From Fibrobacter sp. (GTDB taxonomy: Bacteria > Fibrobacterota > Fibrobacteria > Fibrobacterales > Fibrobacteraceae): a DNA stretch of 27,788 nt. The DNA lies in the NCBI GenBank assembly GCA_017520105.1, contig JAFWRL010000266.1, forward strand, positions 1-27,788. The letters run 5' to 3'. Shown here piece by piece: positions 7,282 to 15,236 of this stretch; within the stretch, counting starts at the first letter, position 1, and each line of letters begins with the position of its first letter. The position numbers and the translations under genes are program-made. Below the pieces are notes generated by a model. It worked only from the letters and a program-made list of their open reading frames with translations. It had not been told where the DNA came from and did not search any database.

Positions 7282-8796
7282 TTACTTCACGAATTCTGCC
7301 GGGAGCGTGAACTGCTTGAGGAACGGCCAGCCAATGCTAGCGTCACCGTAGTCGTGACCACCGCCCTGCTTGGTGCAGAGCACAACCTTCGTGCCGTCCT
7401 TGCAGTTGGAGTATTCTTCACAACCGTTGGAATTCTTGGTTGCGGAGCCGGTGCATCCGTTCTTTTCTTTCCAGAATTCGAATGTTCCCTTGGCACCGAG
7501 GAAGTTCAAGCCGTCATTGAAGCCGCTATCGCCGCCCTGATATTTGCAGACCGGGTCGTTTGTGCCGCGGAAGTTGATGACAGAGATAGGACGTGCCCTC
7601 TTGCAAGCGGCGCTGTTGGTCTTGTTCAAGTCCATAGCTGCCGGAGCGACTGCGGCGAAGACATCGGACATCATGCAAGCCACGTGGTTGCTCATACCGC
7701 CACCCATCGAGAAGCCCGTTGCATAGATGCGCTGCGGGTCGATGCAGGCGATTTCTTTGAGCTTGTCAATCATTGCGTAAGAGAATTTGACGTCGTCATC
7801 GTTGGAGCAGCAGGGGCCGACGTTCCAGCCGTTACCCATTCCACCCGGTTTGCTAGTGCCGTCCGGGTAAAGCGTGATTACGCCTTCGGGGTCAGTCTTG
7901 GCCTTGTACGGAGAACTGCCAAATTCGCCTGAACCGCTACCGCCAATCGGGTGGTAGTCAATAACGAGCGGTACGGGCTTGTCACCTTTGTAGGCGCTCG
8001 GCACGTGCATAATGAATGTACGTTTCTTGCCATCGACGGTCACGTCCATGTTCTGTTTATCTACGGGCTTTGCTGTCTTGCCGGCGCAGTCAACGATGAT
8101 CTGTTCAATCTTGGCAGAAGAGGATTCTGCTGTTTGTTCCGAAGAACTGGATTTTTCTTCGACCTTGGCAGAAGAACTTTCGGGTTTCGATGCCGAACTG
8201 GTCGGTTCATTCGAGCCTCTTGTCATCTTGACTTGGACATCGGTTTCGACTTCGGCCTTGGCCTGGTAAGTGGTGTTCTTGTAGCCATCCAGAGAGAATT
8301 GCAAGAACGGCAGCGGGTCGCCTTCTTTCATGAGTGAAACAGTCTTGCCGAGTTGGTAGGTGGCACCCTTGCCATCGACGTTGATGCGGAGGAACTTTGC
8401 ACCCTTGGCGGAGCTCTTGTTCAAGTCAAATGTCATGAACCCGTTGACATAGTGCTGCGTCTGGGATGCACAAACCTTGCCGAGTGCGTCCATCACGGAC
8501 ACGGTGACGGTTTGTGCCTTGATGCCGGAAATGGTAATGATGTTGTTGCTGAAACCGATGGAAGCCTTGGCTGCCATTGCGGAGTGCAAACCGGCGCTCT
8601 CGTTAGAGATTGTGAATGTACCGTCTGCGCCTGATGTGGATTCTACACCCGCATAGTTGAAAGATGTAATCTTGACACCGGAAAGTGCTCGGCCCGAACC
8701 TTCTGAGGTGATTGTGCCGCTTACGCTCCAGGCGAATGCCATAGAGCTAAGCGCTGCGATTGATCCTGCAAATGCCATGGATTTGAACATGGTCAT
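7282..8796 (-). CDS. Secreted CE1/PHB-depolymerase-type esterase with N-terminal beta-sandwich modules
   Basis: A 504-residue secreted protein, probably a feruloyl or acetyl-xylan esterase. Order: signal peptide (1-22, ends AFA), carboxypeptidase-regulatory-like beta-sandwich (about 24-75, SGTITSEGSGRALSGVKI), a second beta-rich module (about 80-192, VSVMDALGKVCASQ...), a Ser-rich linker (195-232), then an LpqC/PHB-depolymerase alpha/beta-hydrolase (about 236-504). Candidate catalytic residues are S363 (GFSMGGG), D414 (GTNDPVC) and H481 (GGGHDYGD). Eight or more Cys in the catalytic domain suggest disulfides. Unlike most plus-strand neighbours it has no C-terminal FPm-1 module. GGAGT (complement of 8801-8805) lies 4 nt before the ATG; a second ATG two codons on is possible. 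It is divergent from the GH43 gene at 9144, sharing a 347-bp control region. Substrate is inferred from context. Confidence 0.85.
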   Translation of the reverse strand: MTMFKSMAFAGSIAALSSMAFAWSVSGTITSEGSGRALSGVKITSFNYAGVESTSGADGTFTISNESAGLHSAMAAKASIGFSNNIITISGIKAQTVTVSVMDALGKVCASQTQHYVNGFMTFDLNKSSAKGAKFLRINVDGKGATYQLGKTVSLMKEGDPLPFLQFSLDGYKNTTYQAKAEVETDVQVKMTRGSNEPTSSASKPESSSAKVEEKSSSSEQTAESSSAKIEQIIVDCAGKTAKPVDKQNMDVTVDGKKRTFIMHVPSAYKGDKPVPLVIDYHPIGGSGSGEFGSSPYKAKTDPEGVITLYPDGTSKPGGMGNGWNVGPCCSNDDDVKFSYAMIDKLKEIACIDPQRIYATGFSMGGGMSNHVACMMSDVFAAVAPAAMDLNKTNSAACKRARPISVINFRGTNDPVCKYQGGDSGFNDGLNFLGAKGTFEFWKEKNGCTGSATKNSNGCEEYSNCKDGTKVVLCTKQGGGHDYGDASIGWPFLKQFTLPAEFVK

Positions 8797-9143
8797 AGCG
8801 ACTCCTTTTTTTTGTTAAATGTTCCAAACATTTTGTTCACCCGGTCCAACCAAGCCCCATTTTTGCGCCAGACCTAACCAAAATATAGATGGATGAATCG
8901 TTGGTGTTGCGAAATGGTGTTGTGAAAAAAAATAAAGCGTTGAGAAAATTGAGAAAATTTCATTTTGTATGTAAACAAAAATAAACTTATTGAAAAATCA
9001 TTGATTTAAGTCCGTGAATTTTGCGGCGAGGCCTATTGATAAAAAATCCATAAAAAGGGGTCATTGCTTTGTAAATAATTGCAGTAAACGGGATAGATTA
9101 TAGTTGTAGATCTTATCCAGTTAGGTTGGAAAAAGGAGTGTCT
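8797..9143. promoter_or_regulatory. 347-bp divergent control region
   Basis: This AT-rich stretch separates the minus-strand esterase from the GH43 gene. On the minus strand TATATT (complement of 8882-8887) is a likely -10 box, giving an 80-nt leader for the esterase. On the plus strand no clear -35/-10 pair was found; TATAGT at 9099-9104 is the best -10 candidate. A GAGAAAATT direct repeat (about 8942-8960) is visible. No coding sequence, hairpin terminator or clear operator was seen. Confidence 0.45.
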
Positions 9144-11444
9144 ATGGGATTGTTTAGTAAAATGGCAAAATCTGCCGCTTTTACGGTTTTGGCGGCGGCT
9201 GTTGTGAATAGTTTTGCCGTGAAGGTCAATAACCCGATTATGTATGTCGATAGCCCGGACCCCTCGATTGTCCGTGTCGATGATGCATATTATATGGTAA
9301 CGACCACGATGCATTTTGCGCCGGGCGTGCCTGTTTTCAAAAGTACGGATTTGGCACAGTGGCGCACGGTGGGTTATGCCTACCAGACTCTTTCGAACGG
9401 CAATAACATCAGCTTGAATGGCGGCCAGGATGCTTACGGCAAGGGTTCGTGGGCATCGAGCATCCGCTATCACAAGGGTTTCTTCTATGTATTGACTCCG
9501 TCTTACACGACGAATAGAACGCATTTGTACAAAACCGCCGATGTCGAAAATGGCCCGTGGTCCGAAGTGCAGCTCCCGTTCTATCACGACCCGTCGCTGT
9601 TCTTTGACGATGATGGCACGGTTTGGGTGTTCTATGGTTCGGGCGACCAGATTAGCTACGTACAGCTCAACGATGACGCTAGCGGCGTGAAGGCAGGCGG
9701 CAAGAGCGGTAAACTCGGCGGCGTGAGCGTGAACCAGGTGACTGGCACCAGCAATTACTATGTGCAGCAGGAAGGTTCGCACATGGAAAAAGTCAATGGC
9801 GAATACTACTTGTTCACGATTTCTTGGCCAGCGGGCAAGAGCCGTAGCGAAATTGTGTATCGTTCCAAGAACCTGCTCTCGGGATTTAGCGGAAGATATT
9901 TCTTGTCCGATAACGGTGTTGCGCAGGGTGGCATCTTCGATACGCCGGATGGCAAGTGGTATGCCCTCTTGTTCCGCGATTCCGGCCCGGTTGGCCGTAT
10001 GTCGCACTTGGTCCCGATGGAATGGAAGGACGGTTGGCCGGTTCCGACGAGTGGTTCCAAGGCTCCTGCGACGATTGACTTGCCGGAATCTCCGCTCCCG
10101 GGCTACGGCATGGTGACTTCTGACGATTTTGATTCCGACGTGCTTCCGCTCGAATGGCAATGGAACCACAACCCGGATAATAAGAACTGGTCCTTGACGG
10201 CAAATCCGGGATTCTTGCGCATTACCACGGGCCGCACTGATAGCCGCATTGTCAATGCGAAGAACACGCTTACGCAGCGTTCGTTTGGCCCCAAGAGCTC
10301 CGGCAGAACGCTTGTGGATGGCAAGGGCATGAAGGATGGCGACATGGCGGGCCTCGTTGCATTGCAAGATGACAAGGGCTTTGTCGCTCTCGCAAAAGAC
10401 GGTGGCAGCTACAAGGTGGTGATGTACAGCGGAAACAAGGATCGCGAGAGTCTTGTCAAAAGCGAAAATCTTTCGGACTCCAAAGTTTATCTGCGAATCG
10501 ATTTTGACCTGCCCATTGACCGAGGTACTGCATATTTCTACTATAGCACCGATGGCAACACTTGGAATAAGATTGGTAATGACGTAAAGCTTAATTACGA
10601 CCTCCACATGTTCGTGGGCGTACGCTGGGGCCTCTTCAACTTTGCGACAAAGACTGCCGGCGGTTATGCAGACTTCGACTGGTTCAAGGTCGGTACCGAC
10701 TACAAGGATGAAATTTATCTGGGCGGTACGCAGGACATGACTCCTCCGACTCCGTACAAAGACGTTGCCGCCAAGATTCCTGGCAAGGTCGAAGCGGAAA
10801 ATTACGATGTGGGCAAGTCGAACCGCGCCTACTACGATTCCGATGGCGACAACCAGGGCAAGGCCTACCGCGAAGATCCTGTCGATATCGTACAGCTCGA
10901 TTCCGCCGACAAGTCCAAGGGCTATGCTATCGGCTACACCGCTGAAGGCGAGTGGTTGCGCTACACCGTGAATTTCGCCGAAACGGGCACTTACGAAGTG
11001 AAAGTGAACATGGCGACACCTTCCGAAAATGCGGGCGTCAAGCTCTATATCGATGGGAAGGCCGTTACGGACGATATTATTGCTAAGCAGAACGGGGAAA
11101 ACGATTGGTCCACATACAGTGCTGTTTCTGCCAAGACAAAGGAAATTGAGAAAGGCGAACACGCTTTGAAGGTGGAAATTGTCGGCAACAACGTGAACGT
11201 CGATTGGCTGGAGTTCTGCAAGGACGAATGCAAGACGGATAGAATCCAGGGCTTCCGTTACGGCATGGATGCTTCTAGAACCTATGGAGTCTATGGCATT
11301 GACGGTTCGTTCGTCGGTCGCGTCGATGCTTCGAACGCATTCGATGTCCGTGCCAAGGTGAACGCTCTTGTGAAACAGAGCGGAATCTACTTCGTGAAGT
11401 CCGTCAACGGCGGGCACGCCCTCCGCATTTCCGTGACAAAGTAA
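9144..11444 (+). CDS. Secreted GH43 beta-xylosidase/arabinofuranosidase-type enzyme (GH43-GH43_C2-CBM6-FPm-1)
   Basis: A 766-residue modular hemicellulase. Order: signal peptide (1-25), five-bladed GH43 domain (about 27-320), concanavalin-like GH43_C2 domain (about 325-535, with WNHNP, NTLTQR and GDMAGL signatures of beta-xylosidase C-termini), CBM6 (about 542-690) and FPm-1 (about 699-766, ending ISVTK). The GH43 triad is visible: D39 (SPDPS, base), D149 (YHDPS, pKa tuner) and E210 (QEGSH, acid). Release of xylose or arabinose from xylo-oligosaccharides is expected; the exact specificity cannot be told. The start is the ATG with AAGGAG 5 nt ahead; an upstream in-frame TTG at 9126 overlaps that site and is rejected. 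Its CBM6 is close in sequence to that of the GH43 at 20227, indicating module duplication. Confidence 0.9.
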   Translation: MGLFSKMAKSAAFTVLAAAVVNSFAVKVNNPIMYVDSPDPSIVRVDDAYYMVTTTMHFAPGVPVFKSTDLAQWRTVGYAYQTLSNGNNISLNGGQDAYGKGSWASSIRYHKGFFYVLTPSYTTNRTHLYKTADVENGPWSEVQLPFYHDPSLFFDDDGTVWVFYGSGDQISYVQLNDDASGVKAGGKSGKLGGVSVNQVTGTSNYYVQQEGSHMEKVNGEYYLFTISWPAGKSRSEIVYRSKNLLSGFSGRYFLSDNGVAQGGIFDTPDGKWYALLFRDSGPVGRMSHLVPMEWKDGWPVPTSGSKAPATIDLPESPLPGYGMVTSDDFDSDVLPLEWQWNHNPDNKNWSLTANPGFLRITTGRTDSRIVNAKNTLTQRSFGPKSSGRTLVDGKGMKDGDMAGLVALQDDKGFVALAKDGGSYKVVMYSGNKDRESLVKSENLSDSKVYLRIDFDLPIDRGTAYFYYSTDGNTWNKIGNDVKLNYDLHMFVGVRWGLFNFATKTAGGYADFDWFKVGTDYKDEIYLGGTQDMTPPTPYKDVAAKIPGKVEAENYDVGKSNRAYYDSDGDNQGKAYREDPVDIVQLDSADKSKGYAIGYTAEGEWLRYTVNFAETGTYEVKVNMATPSENAGVKLYIDGKAVTDDIIAKQNGENDWSTYSAVSAKTKEIEKGEHALKVEIVGNNVNVDWLEFCKDECKTDRIQGFRYGMDASRTYGVYGIDGSFVGRVDASNAFDVRAKVNALVKQSGIYFVKSVNGGHALRISVTK

Positions 11445-11452
11445 TTTTTAAT

Positions 11453-11497
11453 TGTCACCCCGACCTTTTTTACTGTCACCCCGGACTTGTTCCGGGG
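11453..11497 (+). terminator. Dispersed TGTCACCCCG repeat, copy 2, probable terminator of the GH43 gene
   Basis: A partial head (TGTCACCCCG, 11453-11462) is followed by a full unit at 11474-11497, whose stem is CCCCGGA (11479-11485) with TCCGGGG (11491-11497). Downstream is pyrimidine-rich but lacks a pure T run. The half-plus-full arrangement of about 42 bp is repeated almost identically at 15076-15117. Confidence 0.6.
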
Positions 11498-11518
11498 CCA
11501 GTTGTTTTCTCTTTTCTC

Positions 11519-11552
11519 TCGTCTTTCGTCTGTAGCCGCGTAGCGGCGTTCT
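11519..11552. repeat. Intergenic copy of the 34-bp repeat found in gluQ
   Basis: Identical over 34 bases to 5428-5461 and containing GCCGCGTAGCGGC. It lies in non-coding sequence between the GH43 and esterase genes and is preceded by a TTTTCTCTTTTCTCTCG pyrimidine run, showing that the element also exists outside genes. Confidence 0.85.
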
Positions 11553-11589
11553 AATCGCCTTGACAAAACGCAACGAAAAATAAATGAGT

Positions 11590-11609
11590 GCTTGCGAAGT
11601 TTCACAAGC
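11590..11609. promoter_or_regulatory. Operator-like 20-bp imperfect palindrome before the CE1 esterase gene
   Basis: The two halves GCTTGCGAAG and TTTCACAAGC pair at 8 of 10 positions. The site overlaps TTCACA (11601-11606), which is 17 bp from TATTTG (11624-11629), a weak promoter candidate. A repressor of the LacI type could bind such a site, but no regulator gene lies in the window and no second copy was found. Confidence 0.3.
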
Positions 11610-11664
11610 CTGAAAGTATTTTCTATTTGGGTGGATGTTATGTTTTACTTTAAAGGGGTAAGGT

Positions 11665-12861
11665 ATGTTTGGTAAAAACAAACTCAAAAAAATTCTTATT
11701 TCATCATCCATTGCCTTGATGGGCCTTACGGGAGTTGCCGTTGCAGACAACATTAATGTCAACGGTACGAGCCGTAACATGCTTGTCTATGCGCCGAAGA
11801 ACATCGAGAAAAACCGTCCGTTGATTATCCAAATGCACGGTTACAATCAGGATGCGGCCTACCAGAAAAATGCGGCTAAGTGGGAACCAGTTGCCGATAC
11901 GGGCCGTTTTGTAGTCGTGTTCCCGAACGGTCAAAACAAGGCTTGGGACACCGGTGGAGACAAGGACCTCAATTTCATCAAGGCCATCATCAACGAGATG
12001 AACAACAAGTACGGCATCGACAAAAAGCGCGTCTATGTTTCGGGATTCTCGATGGGCGGCATGATGAGTTATGTTGTCGCAAACAAGATGAGCGATATGA
12101 TTGCTGCCATTGCGCCTGTTTCCGGCGGTGGTGGACCTTCGTCGGCCAAACGCGCGATGCCGATTATGCACACGCATGGCACGACTGACGATGTGGTGAA
12201 CTACAACAACACCGTAAACACGCTCAAAAGCTGGGTGCCGTTCAACAAGTGTTCTTCGAATTCCAAGGTAACCAAGCCGTACCCGGCAAGTAAACCGGGG
12301 TCTGCCGCCTCCCTCGAAGTGTGGAGCGGCTGCTCGGACGGTGTCGAAATTCGCTTGCTGACGATTGCTGGCAAGGGGCATTGGTATTCCATGGACGAGG
12401 CTGTCAGTGTCAACACGAGCGTCGAAATTTGGAATTTCGTCAAAAGGTACTCGCTGGATGGTCCTATGGACAAGATTGCGGATACGACCAAGACGGAACC
12501 GCCTAAGGATACGAGCAAGACGGTTACGCCAAAGGACACTAGCAAGACGACCACGCCTGCGGACACGGGTAAGACGGTCACGCCAAAGGATACCAGCAAG
12601 ACGACCACGCCTGCGGATACAGGCAAAGTAGTTGCACCTGCGGACTCCGGCAAGGCCGGTTTCGTGACGACTCTGCGGTTCAACACTTCGGAGACTTTGT
12701 TCAGTGTTTATAATCTTGTCGGAAAGCGCCTCGGATTCATCGAAATTATCGAAAACGACGTACCGAACATGTCAAAAACCATGAAAAACGCCGGTTTTGG
12801 CAAGGGCGTCTATATCTTGCGCAGTAAAAACCGCGCGTTCATGGTGCCTGTAGATCGCTAA
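11665..12861 (+). CDS. Secreted CE1/LpqC-type esterase with repeat linker and FPm-1
   Basis: A 398-residue secreted esterase, likely feruloyl or acetyl-xylan esterase. Order: signal peptide (1-27, ends AVA), alpha/beta-hydrolase (about 29-268), a six-fold nine-residue repeat linker (about 273-330, DTSKTVTPK-type units) and FPm-1 (about 332-398). Probable triad: S129 (GFSMGG), D175 (HGTTDDVV) and H239 (GKGHWYS). It is a compact relative of the minus-strand esterase at 7282 but lacks that protein's N-terminal modules. The ATG is preceded by AAGGGGTAAGGT. A strong terminator follows at 12893. CE1-like family membership is firm; substrate is inferred from the neighbours. Confidence 0.88.
   Translation: MFGKNKLKKILISSSIALMGLTGVAVADNINVNGTSRNMLVYAPKNIEKNRPLIIQMHGYNQDAAYQKNAAKWEPVADTGRFVVVFPNGQNKAWDTGGDKDLNFIKAIINEMNNKYGIDKKRVYVSGFSMGGMMSYVVANKMSDMIAAIAPVSGGGGPSSAKRAMPIMHTHGTTDDVVNYNNTVNTLKSWVPFNKCSSNSKVTKPYPASKPGSAASLEVWSGCSDGVEIRLLTIAGKGHWYSMDEAVSVNTSVEIWNFVKRYSLDGPMDKIADTTKTEPPKDTSKTVTPKDTSKTTTPADTGKTVTPKDTSKTTTPADTGKVVAPADSGKAGFVTTLRFNTSETLFSVYNLVGKRLGFIEIIENDVPNMSKTMKNAGFGKGVYILRSKNRAFMVPVDR
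12481..12654 (+). repeat. 27-bp tandem repeat coding a Thr/Lys/Pro linker
   Basis: Six 27-nt units plus a partial one encode nine-residue repeats (D-T-S/G-K-T-x-T-P-K/A) joining the esterase domain to FPm-1. Units alternate between PK and PA endings. Such tracts can change length by slippage or recombination between strains. Confidence 0.85.
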
Positions 12862-12892
12862 GAAAGCTTAAATTCGTTCTCTCCATCAGGAC

Positions 12893-12922
12893 AGTCCCCC
12901 CATTCTAGGGGGACTTTTTTTT
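12893..12922 (+). terminator. Rho-independent terminator after the CE1 esterase
   Basis: AGTCCCCC (12893-12900) pairs perfectly with GGGGGACT (12908-12915) around a 7-nt loop and is followed by eight T residues (12915-12922). Confidence 0.92.
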
Positions 12923-12954
12923 GTTTGATACAAATAAAACAGAAAATAATATGT

Positions 12955-12960
12955 TATATT
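12955..12960 (+). promoter_or_regulatory. -10-like TATATT box before the carboxylesterase gene
   Basis: TATATT lies in an AT-rich stretch right after the terminator; start of transcription near 12967 would give a 20-nt leader containing GGAGGG (12977-12982). A TTGATA (12925-12930) is present but its 24-bp spacer is too long for a standard -35. Confidence 0.4.
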
Positions 12961-12986
12961 TTGTATGTTTTTAACCGGAGGGTTTC

Positions 12987-15050
12987 ATGAAATCTCTTTT
13001 TAATTATAAATTACCGATTGCTTTATTTGCTGTTGCCGCCTTTGCGACTGCCGCGAATGCTGATAATGAACGTTACAGAGACCGTATGTTTGACGTTGTA
13101 AAGACTACGGACGTGGTTTATGCGACGGATGTTCCGCATCTTAGCAAGTTGCAGGATATATTGTCTTTGGCTTCTGCATTGGGGTACTCAATAGATCTAA
13201 CATTATTCGCTAATGAAACTGATATACAAACTGTAAATTTGACAATGGATATTTTCACACCTGATGATGGTGGGGCGAAAAATCGTGCCGCAGTTATTGT
13301 CGCCCATGGCGGAGCTTTTATCGCTGGGGCGAAGGATGATGATCAAAAGTCCATTGCTTATTGTGATTCGCTTGCGGCTCGTGGATTTGTTACAGCTTCA
13401 ATTCAATACCGTCTAGGTGTAACTGCGACAGGAAAAGTATCGCCTGATTTTTCCGCATATCCTAATATTACGCTTTCTGGAGACTTGACTGTGTCTGAAA
13501 GGGATTATGCACGTGCCGTTTATCGTGGTGTGCAAGATATCAATGCCGCTGTTCGCTATATCCGAAAAAATGCAGATGACCTTGGGGTTGACCCAGAACG
13601 TATTTATGTTCTCGGCAATAGCGCCGGTGCCATTATGGCTATCGAAAATATTTATGCAAATAGCGAAACGGACTTTCCTAATTATGTGTTTGAAAATGAA
13701 AACGCCTATGATATTGGAGGTCTAAACCAGTATGGGGAACAGGGAGTAGATTTCCATGCCAATGGTGCTGTGGCTTTGTGGGGGGCTACACATAATCCCA
13801 AAATTCTTGGATATAACAAGACTCCGGTGTTTCTCGCTCATGGTAGTGCGGATGATATAGTTTTATTTAAAACTGGCAAACCTGTACAAGATGCAAATTC
13901 TATGATTCCGAGTGAATATCGTAGTATGTTGGCAGGAGTTAATTTCACGCTCAACGCCCCAGTTCTTTACGGTAGCTATGTCATCGATTCCGCGTTGACC
14001 GCAAATAACGGTTCCAAGAAAAAGCCGGAAACCTATTTTGTCGAAGGCGCAAAGCATGAATTCTACAACAAAGACGCTTACACGGCGACAACCCAGACTA
14101 AAGTTTTCGACTTCCTTTCCAATCTTGCCACGTCGGACAAGGTCGTCCGCGAATTGGCTGGCGTTACTGTTTCCAAGGACAATGAAGGTAATCTCCATGC
14201 TGTGATTGATGGTAGCTATGACGGTAAGGATACCCTCAATATCGCTGACGAAATCAAGGTGAACAGCTTATCGTTCAATCGCGAGTTTACTCCATTAACG
14301 TATTCGACTTTGACACTCCCGTTCTCTGTAGAAACGGACAATGTCAATGGACTCGAGGCGGCGCTCCGCTATAACGGCATCGGCAAGGATAAGGAAGGCA
14401 ATGATGCTGTTAAGATGAAGGTCGTGTGGGCTACGAACAATTGGGTCGATGCCAATAAAATAACTGATGCTAAAGGTGTTCCCATGGTTTATGGGAATGT
14501 AGAATTGGCAGCGAACACTCCGTACTTGGTGCAGATGGGTGAATCAGGAACTTTCAGACTTATGGAAGAAGCCTTCCCCCTGACACTCCAGAAGACTGCG
14601 GATGCGGAAACCTCGGCTAACGGCTATGCCTTCCGCGGCACCTGGGCATACAAGAAGTGGGTTGATGGCGACCCGGAACTGGGCAAGGCTTACGGTTTTG
14701 CCGCGGCAAATTCCGACGACGATAAAATCAACGTGGGCGATTTCGTGAAGGTTGGCGAAGGCGCTTGGATTACTCCGATGCGTGCCTATCTCGTCAAGGA
14801 TAATATATCGTCTGTGCGTGCGAACGGCGCTTCTGTGAAGCCGGGTCAGGAACTGCCTGAATTCATGAGCATTGTCATCGACAGCGAAGACGGAAACGAA
14901 GAACATACGACCGTCATCGGCCAGTTCAATACTCGCACGGGCGAATTCAAGATGAATTACGACCGCGGCAAGTTCGACCTCAAGGGCCGTCGCGTGAACG
15001 GCACGAACAATGCCCGTGGCGCCTACTACGGGAAAATACTGAAAAAGTAA
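12987..15050 (+). CDS. Secreted HGG-type carboxylesterase with a long beta-rich C-terminal module
   Basis: A 687-residue secreted protein. The signal peptide (1-25, ends NADN) is followed by an alpha/beta-hydrolase of the hormone-sensitive-lipase/BD-FAE type (about 35-385). It has the oxyanion motif HGGAF (107-111), S212 (GNSAG), D289 or D290 (GSADDIV) and H357 (GAKHEFY). The rest (about 390-687) is a beta-rich module of unknown function ending FDLKGRRVNGTNNARGAYYG then KILKK. That tail differs from FPm-1 but resembles type IX secretion sorting tails. No CBM6 is present. Base composition is uneven: 28% GC in 13201-13260 against 57% in 14941-15000 (hand counted), suggesting mosaic origin. GGAGGG lies 4 nt before the ATG. 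Deacetylation or deacylation of xylan is inferred from context. Confidence 0.85.
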   Translation: MKSLFNYKLPIALFAVAAFATAANADNERYRDRMFDVVKTTDVVYATDVPHLSKLQDILSLASALGYSIDLTLFANETDIQTVNLTMDIFTPDDGGAKNRAAVIVAHGGAFIAGAKDDDQKSIAYCDSLAARGFVTASIQYRLGVTATGKVSPDFSAYPNITLSGDLTVSERDYARAVYRGVQDINAAVRYIRKNADDLGVDPERIYVLGNSAGAIMAIENIYANSETDFPNYVFENENAYDIGGLNQYGEQGVDFHANGAVALWGATHNPKILGYNKTPVFLAHGSADDIVLFKTGKPVQDANSMIPSEYRSMLAGVNFTLNAPVLYGSYVIDSALTANNGSKKKPETYFVEGAKHEFYNKDAYTATTQTKVFDFLSNLATSDKVVRELAGVTVSKDNEGNLHAVIDGSYDGKDTLNIADEIKVNSLSFNREFTPLTYSTLTLPFSVETDNVNGLEAALRYNGIGKDKEGNDAVKMKVVWATNNWVDANKITDAKGVPMVYGNVELAANTPYLVQMGESGTFRLMEEAFPLTLQKTADAETSANGYAFRGTWAYKKWVDGDPELGKAYGFAAANSDDDKINVGDFVKVGEGAWITPMRAYLVKDNISSVRANGASVKPGQELPEFMSIVIDSEDGNEEHTTVIGQFNTRTGEFKMNYDRGKFDLKGRRVNGTNNARGAYYGKILKK

Positions 15051-15075
15051 TAGGTAACGTGTAAGGTGATGCCGG

Positions 15076-15123
15076 CACCCCGGACTTTTTAACTGTCACC
15101 CCGGACTTGTTCCGGGGTTTTTT
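15076..15123 (+). terminator. Dispersed TGTCACCCCG repeat, copy 3, strong terminator
   Basis: A partial head (CACCCCGGAC, 15076-15085) precedes a full unit at 15094-15117. The stem CCCCGGA (15099-15105) with TCCGGGG (15111-15117) is followed directly by six T residues (15118-15123), a textbook terminator for the carboxylesterase gene. A second, weaker hairpin with T8 follows around 15152-15178. Confidence 0.88.
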
Positions 15124-15236
15124 ATATCCATCATTGATAAAATGTCAAAAGAATCTCCGTAAACCGCGGATTTTTTTTGTTTTTTGGGAATATTTTTAGC
15201 TTGGGGATAAATAAATAATTAGGAACAGGAGTGCCT

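Noticed and set aside
9033..11417. A 794-codon antisense frame opposite the GH43 gene
   Set aside because: It is the antisense of a clear GH43-CBM6-FPm-1 gene. Its composition is rich in His, Arg, Val and Ile as expected for a shadow frame.
11560..11565. TTGACA as -35 of the CE1 esterase promoter
   Set aside because: No TATAAT-like hexamer lies 16-18 bp downstream; the nearest match, TAAATG, is at 15 bp.
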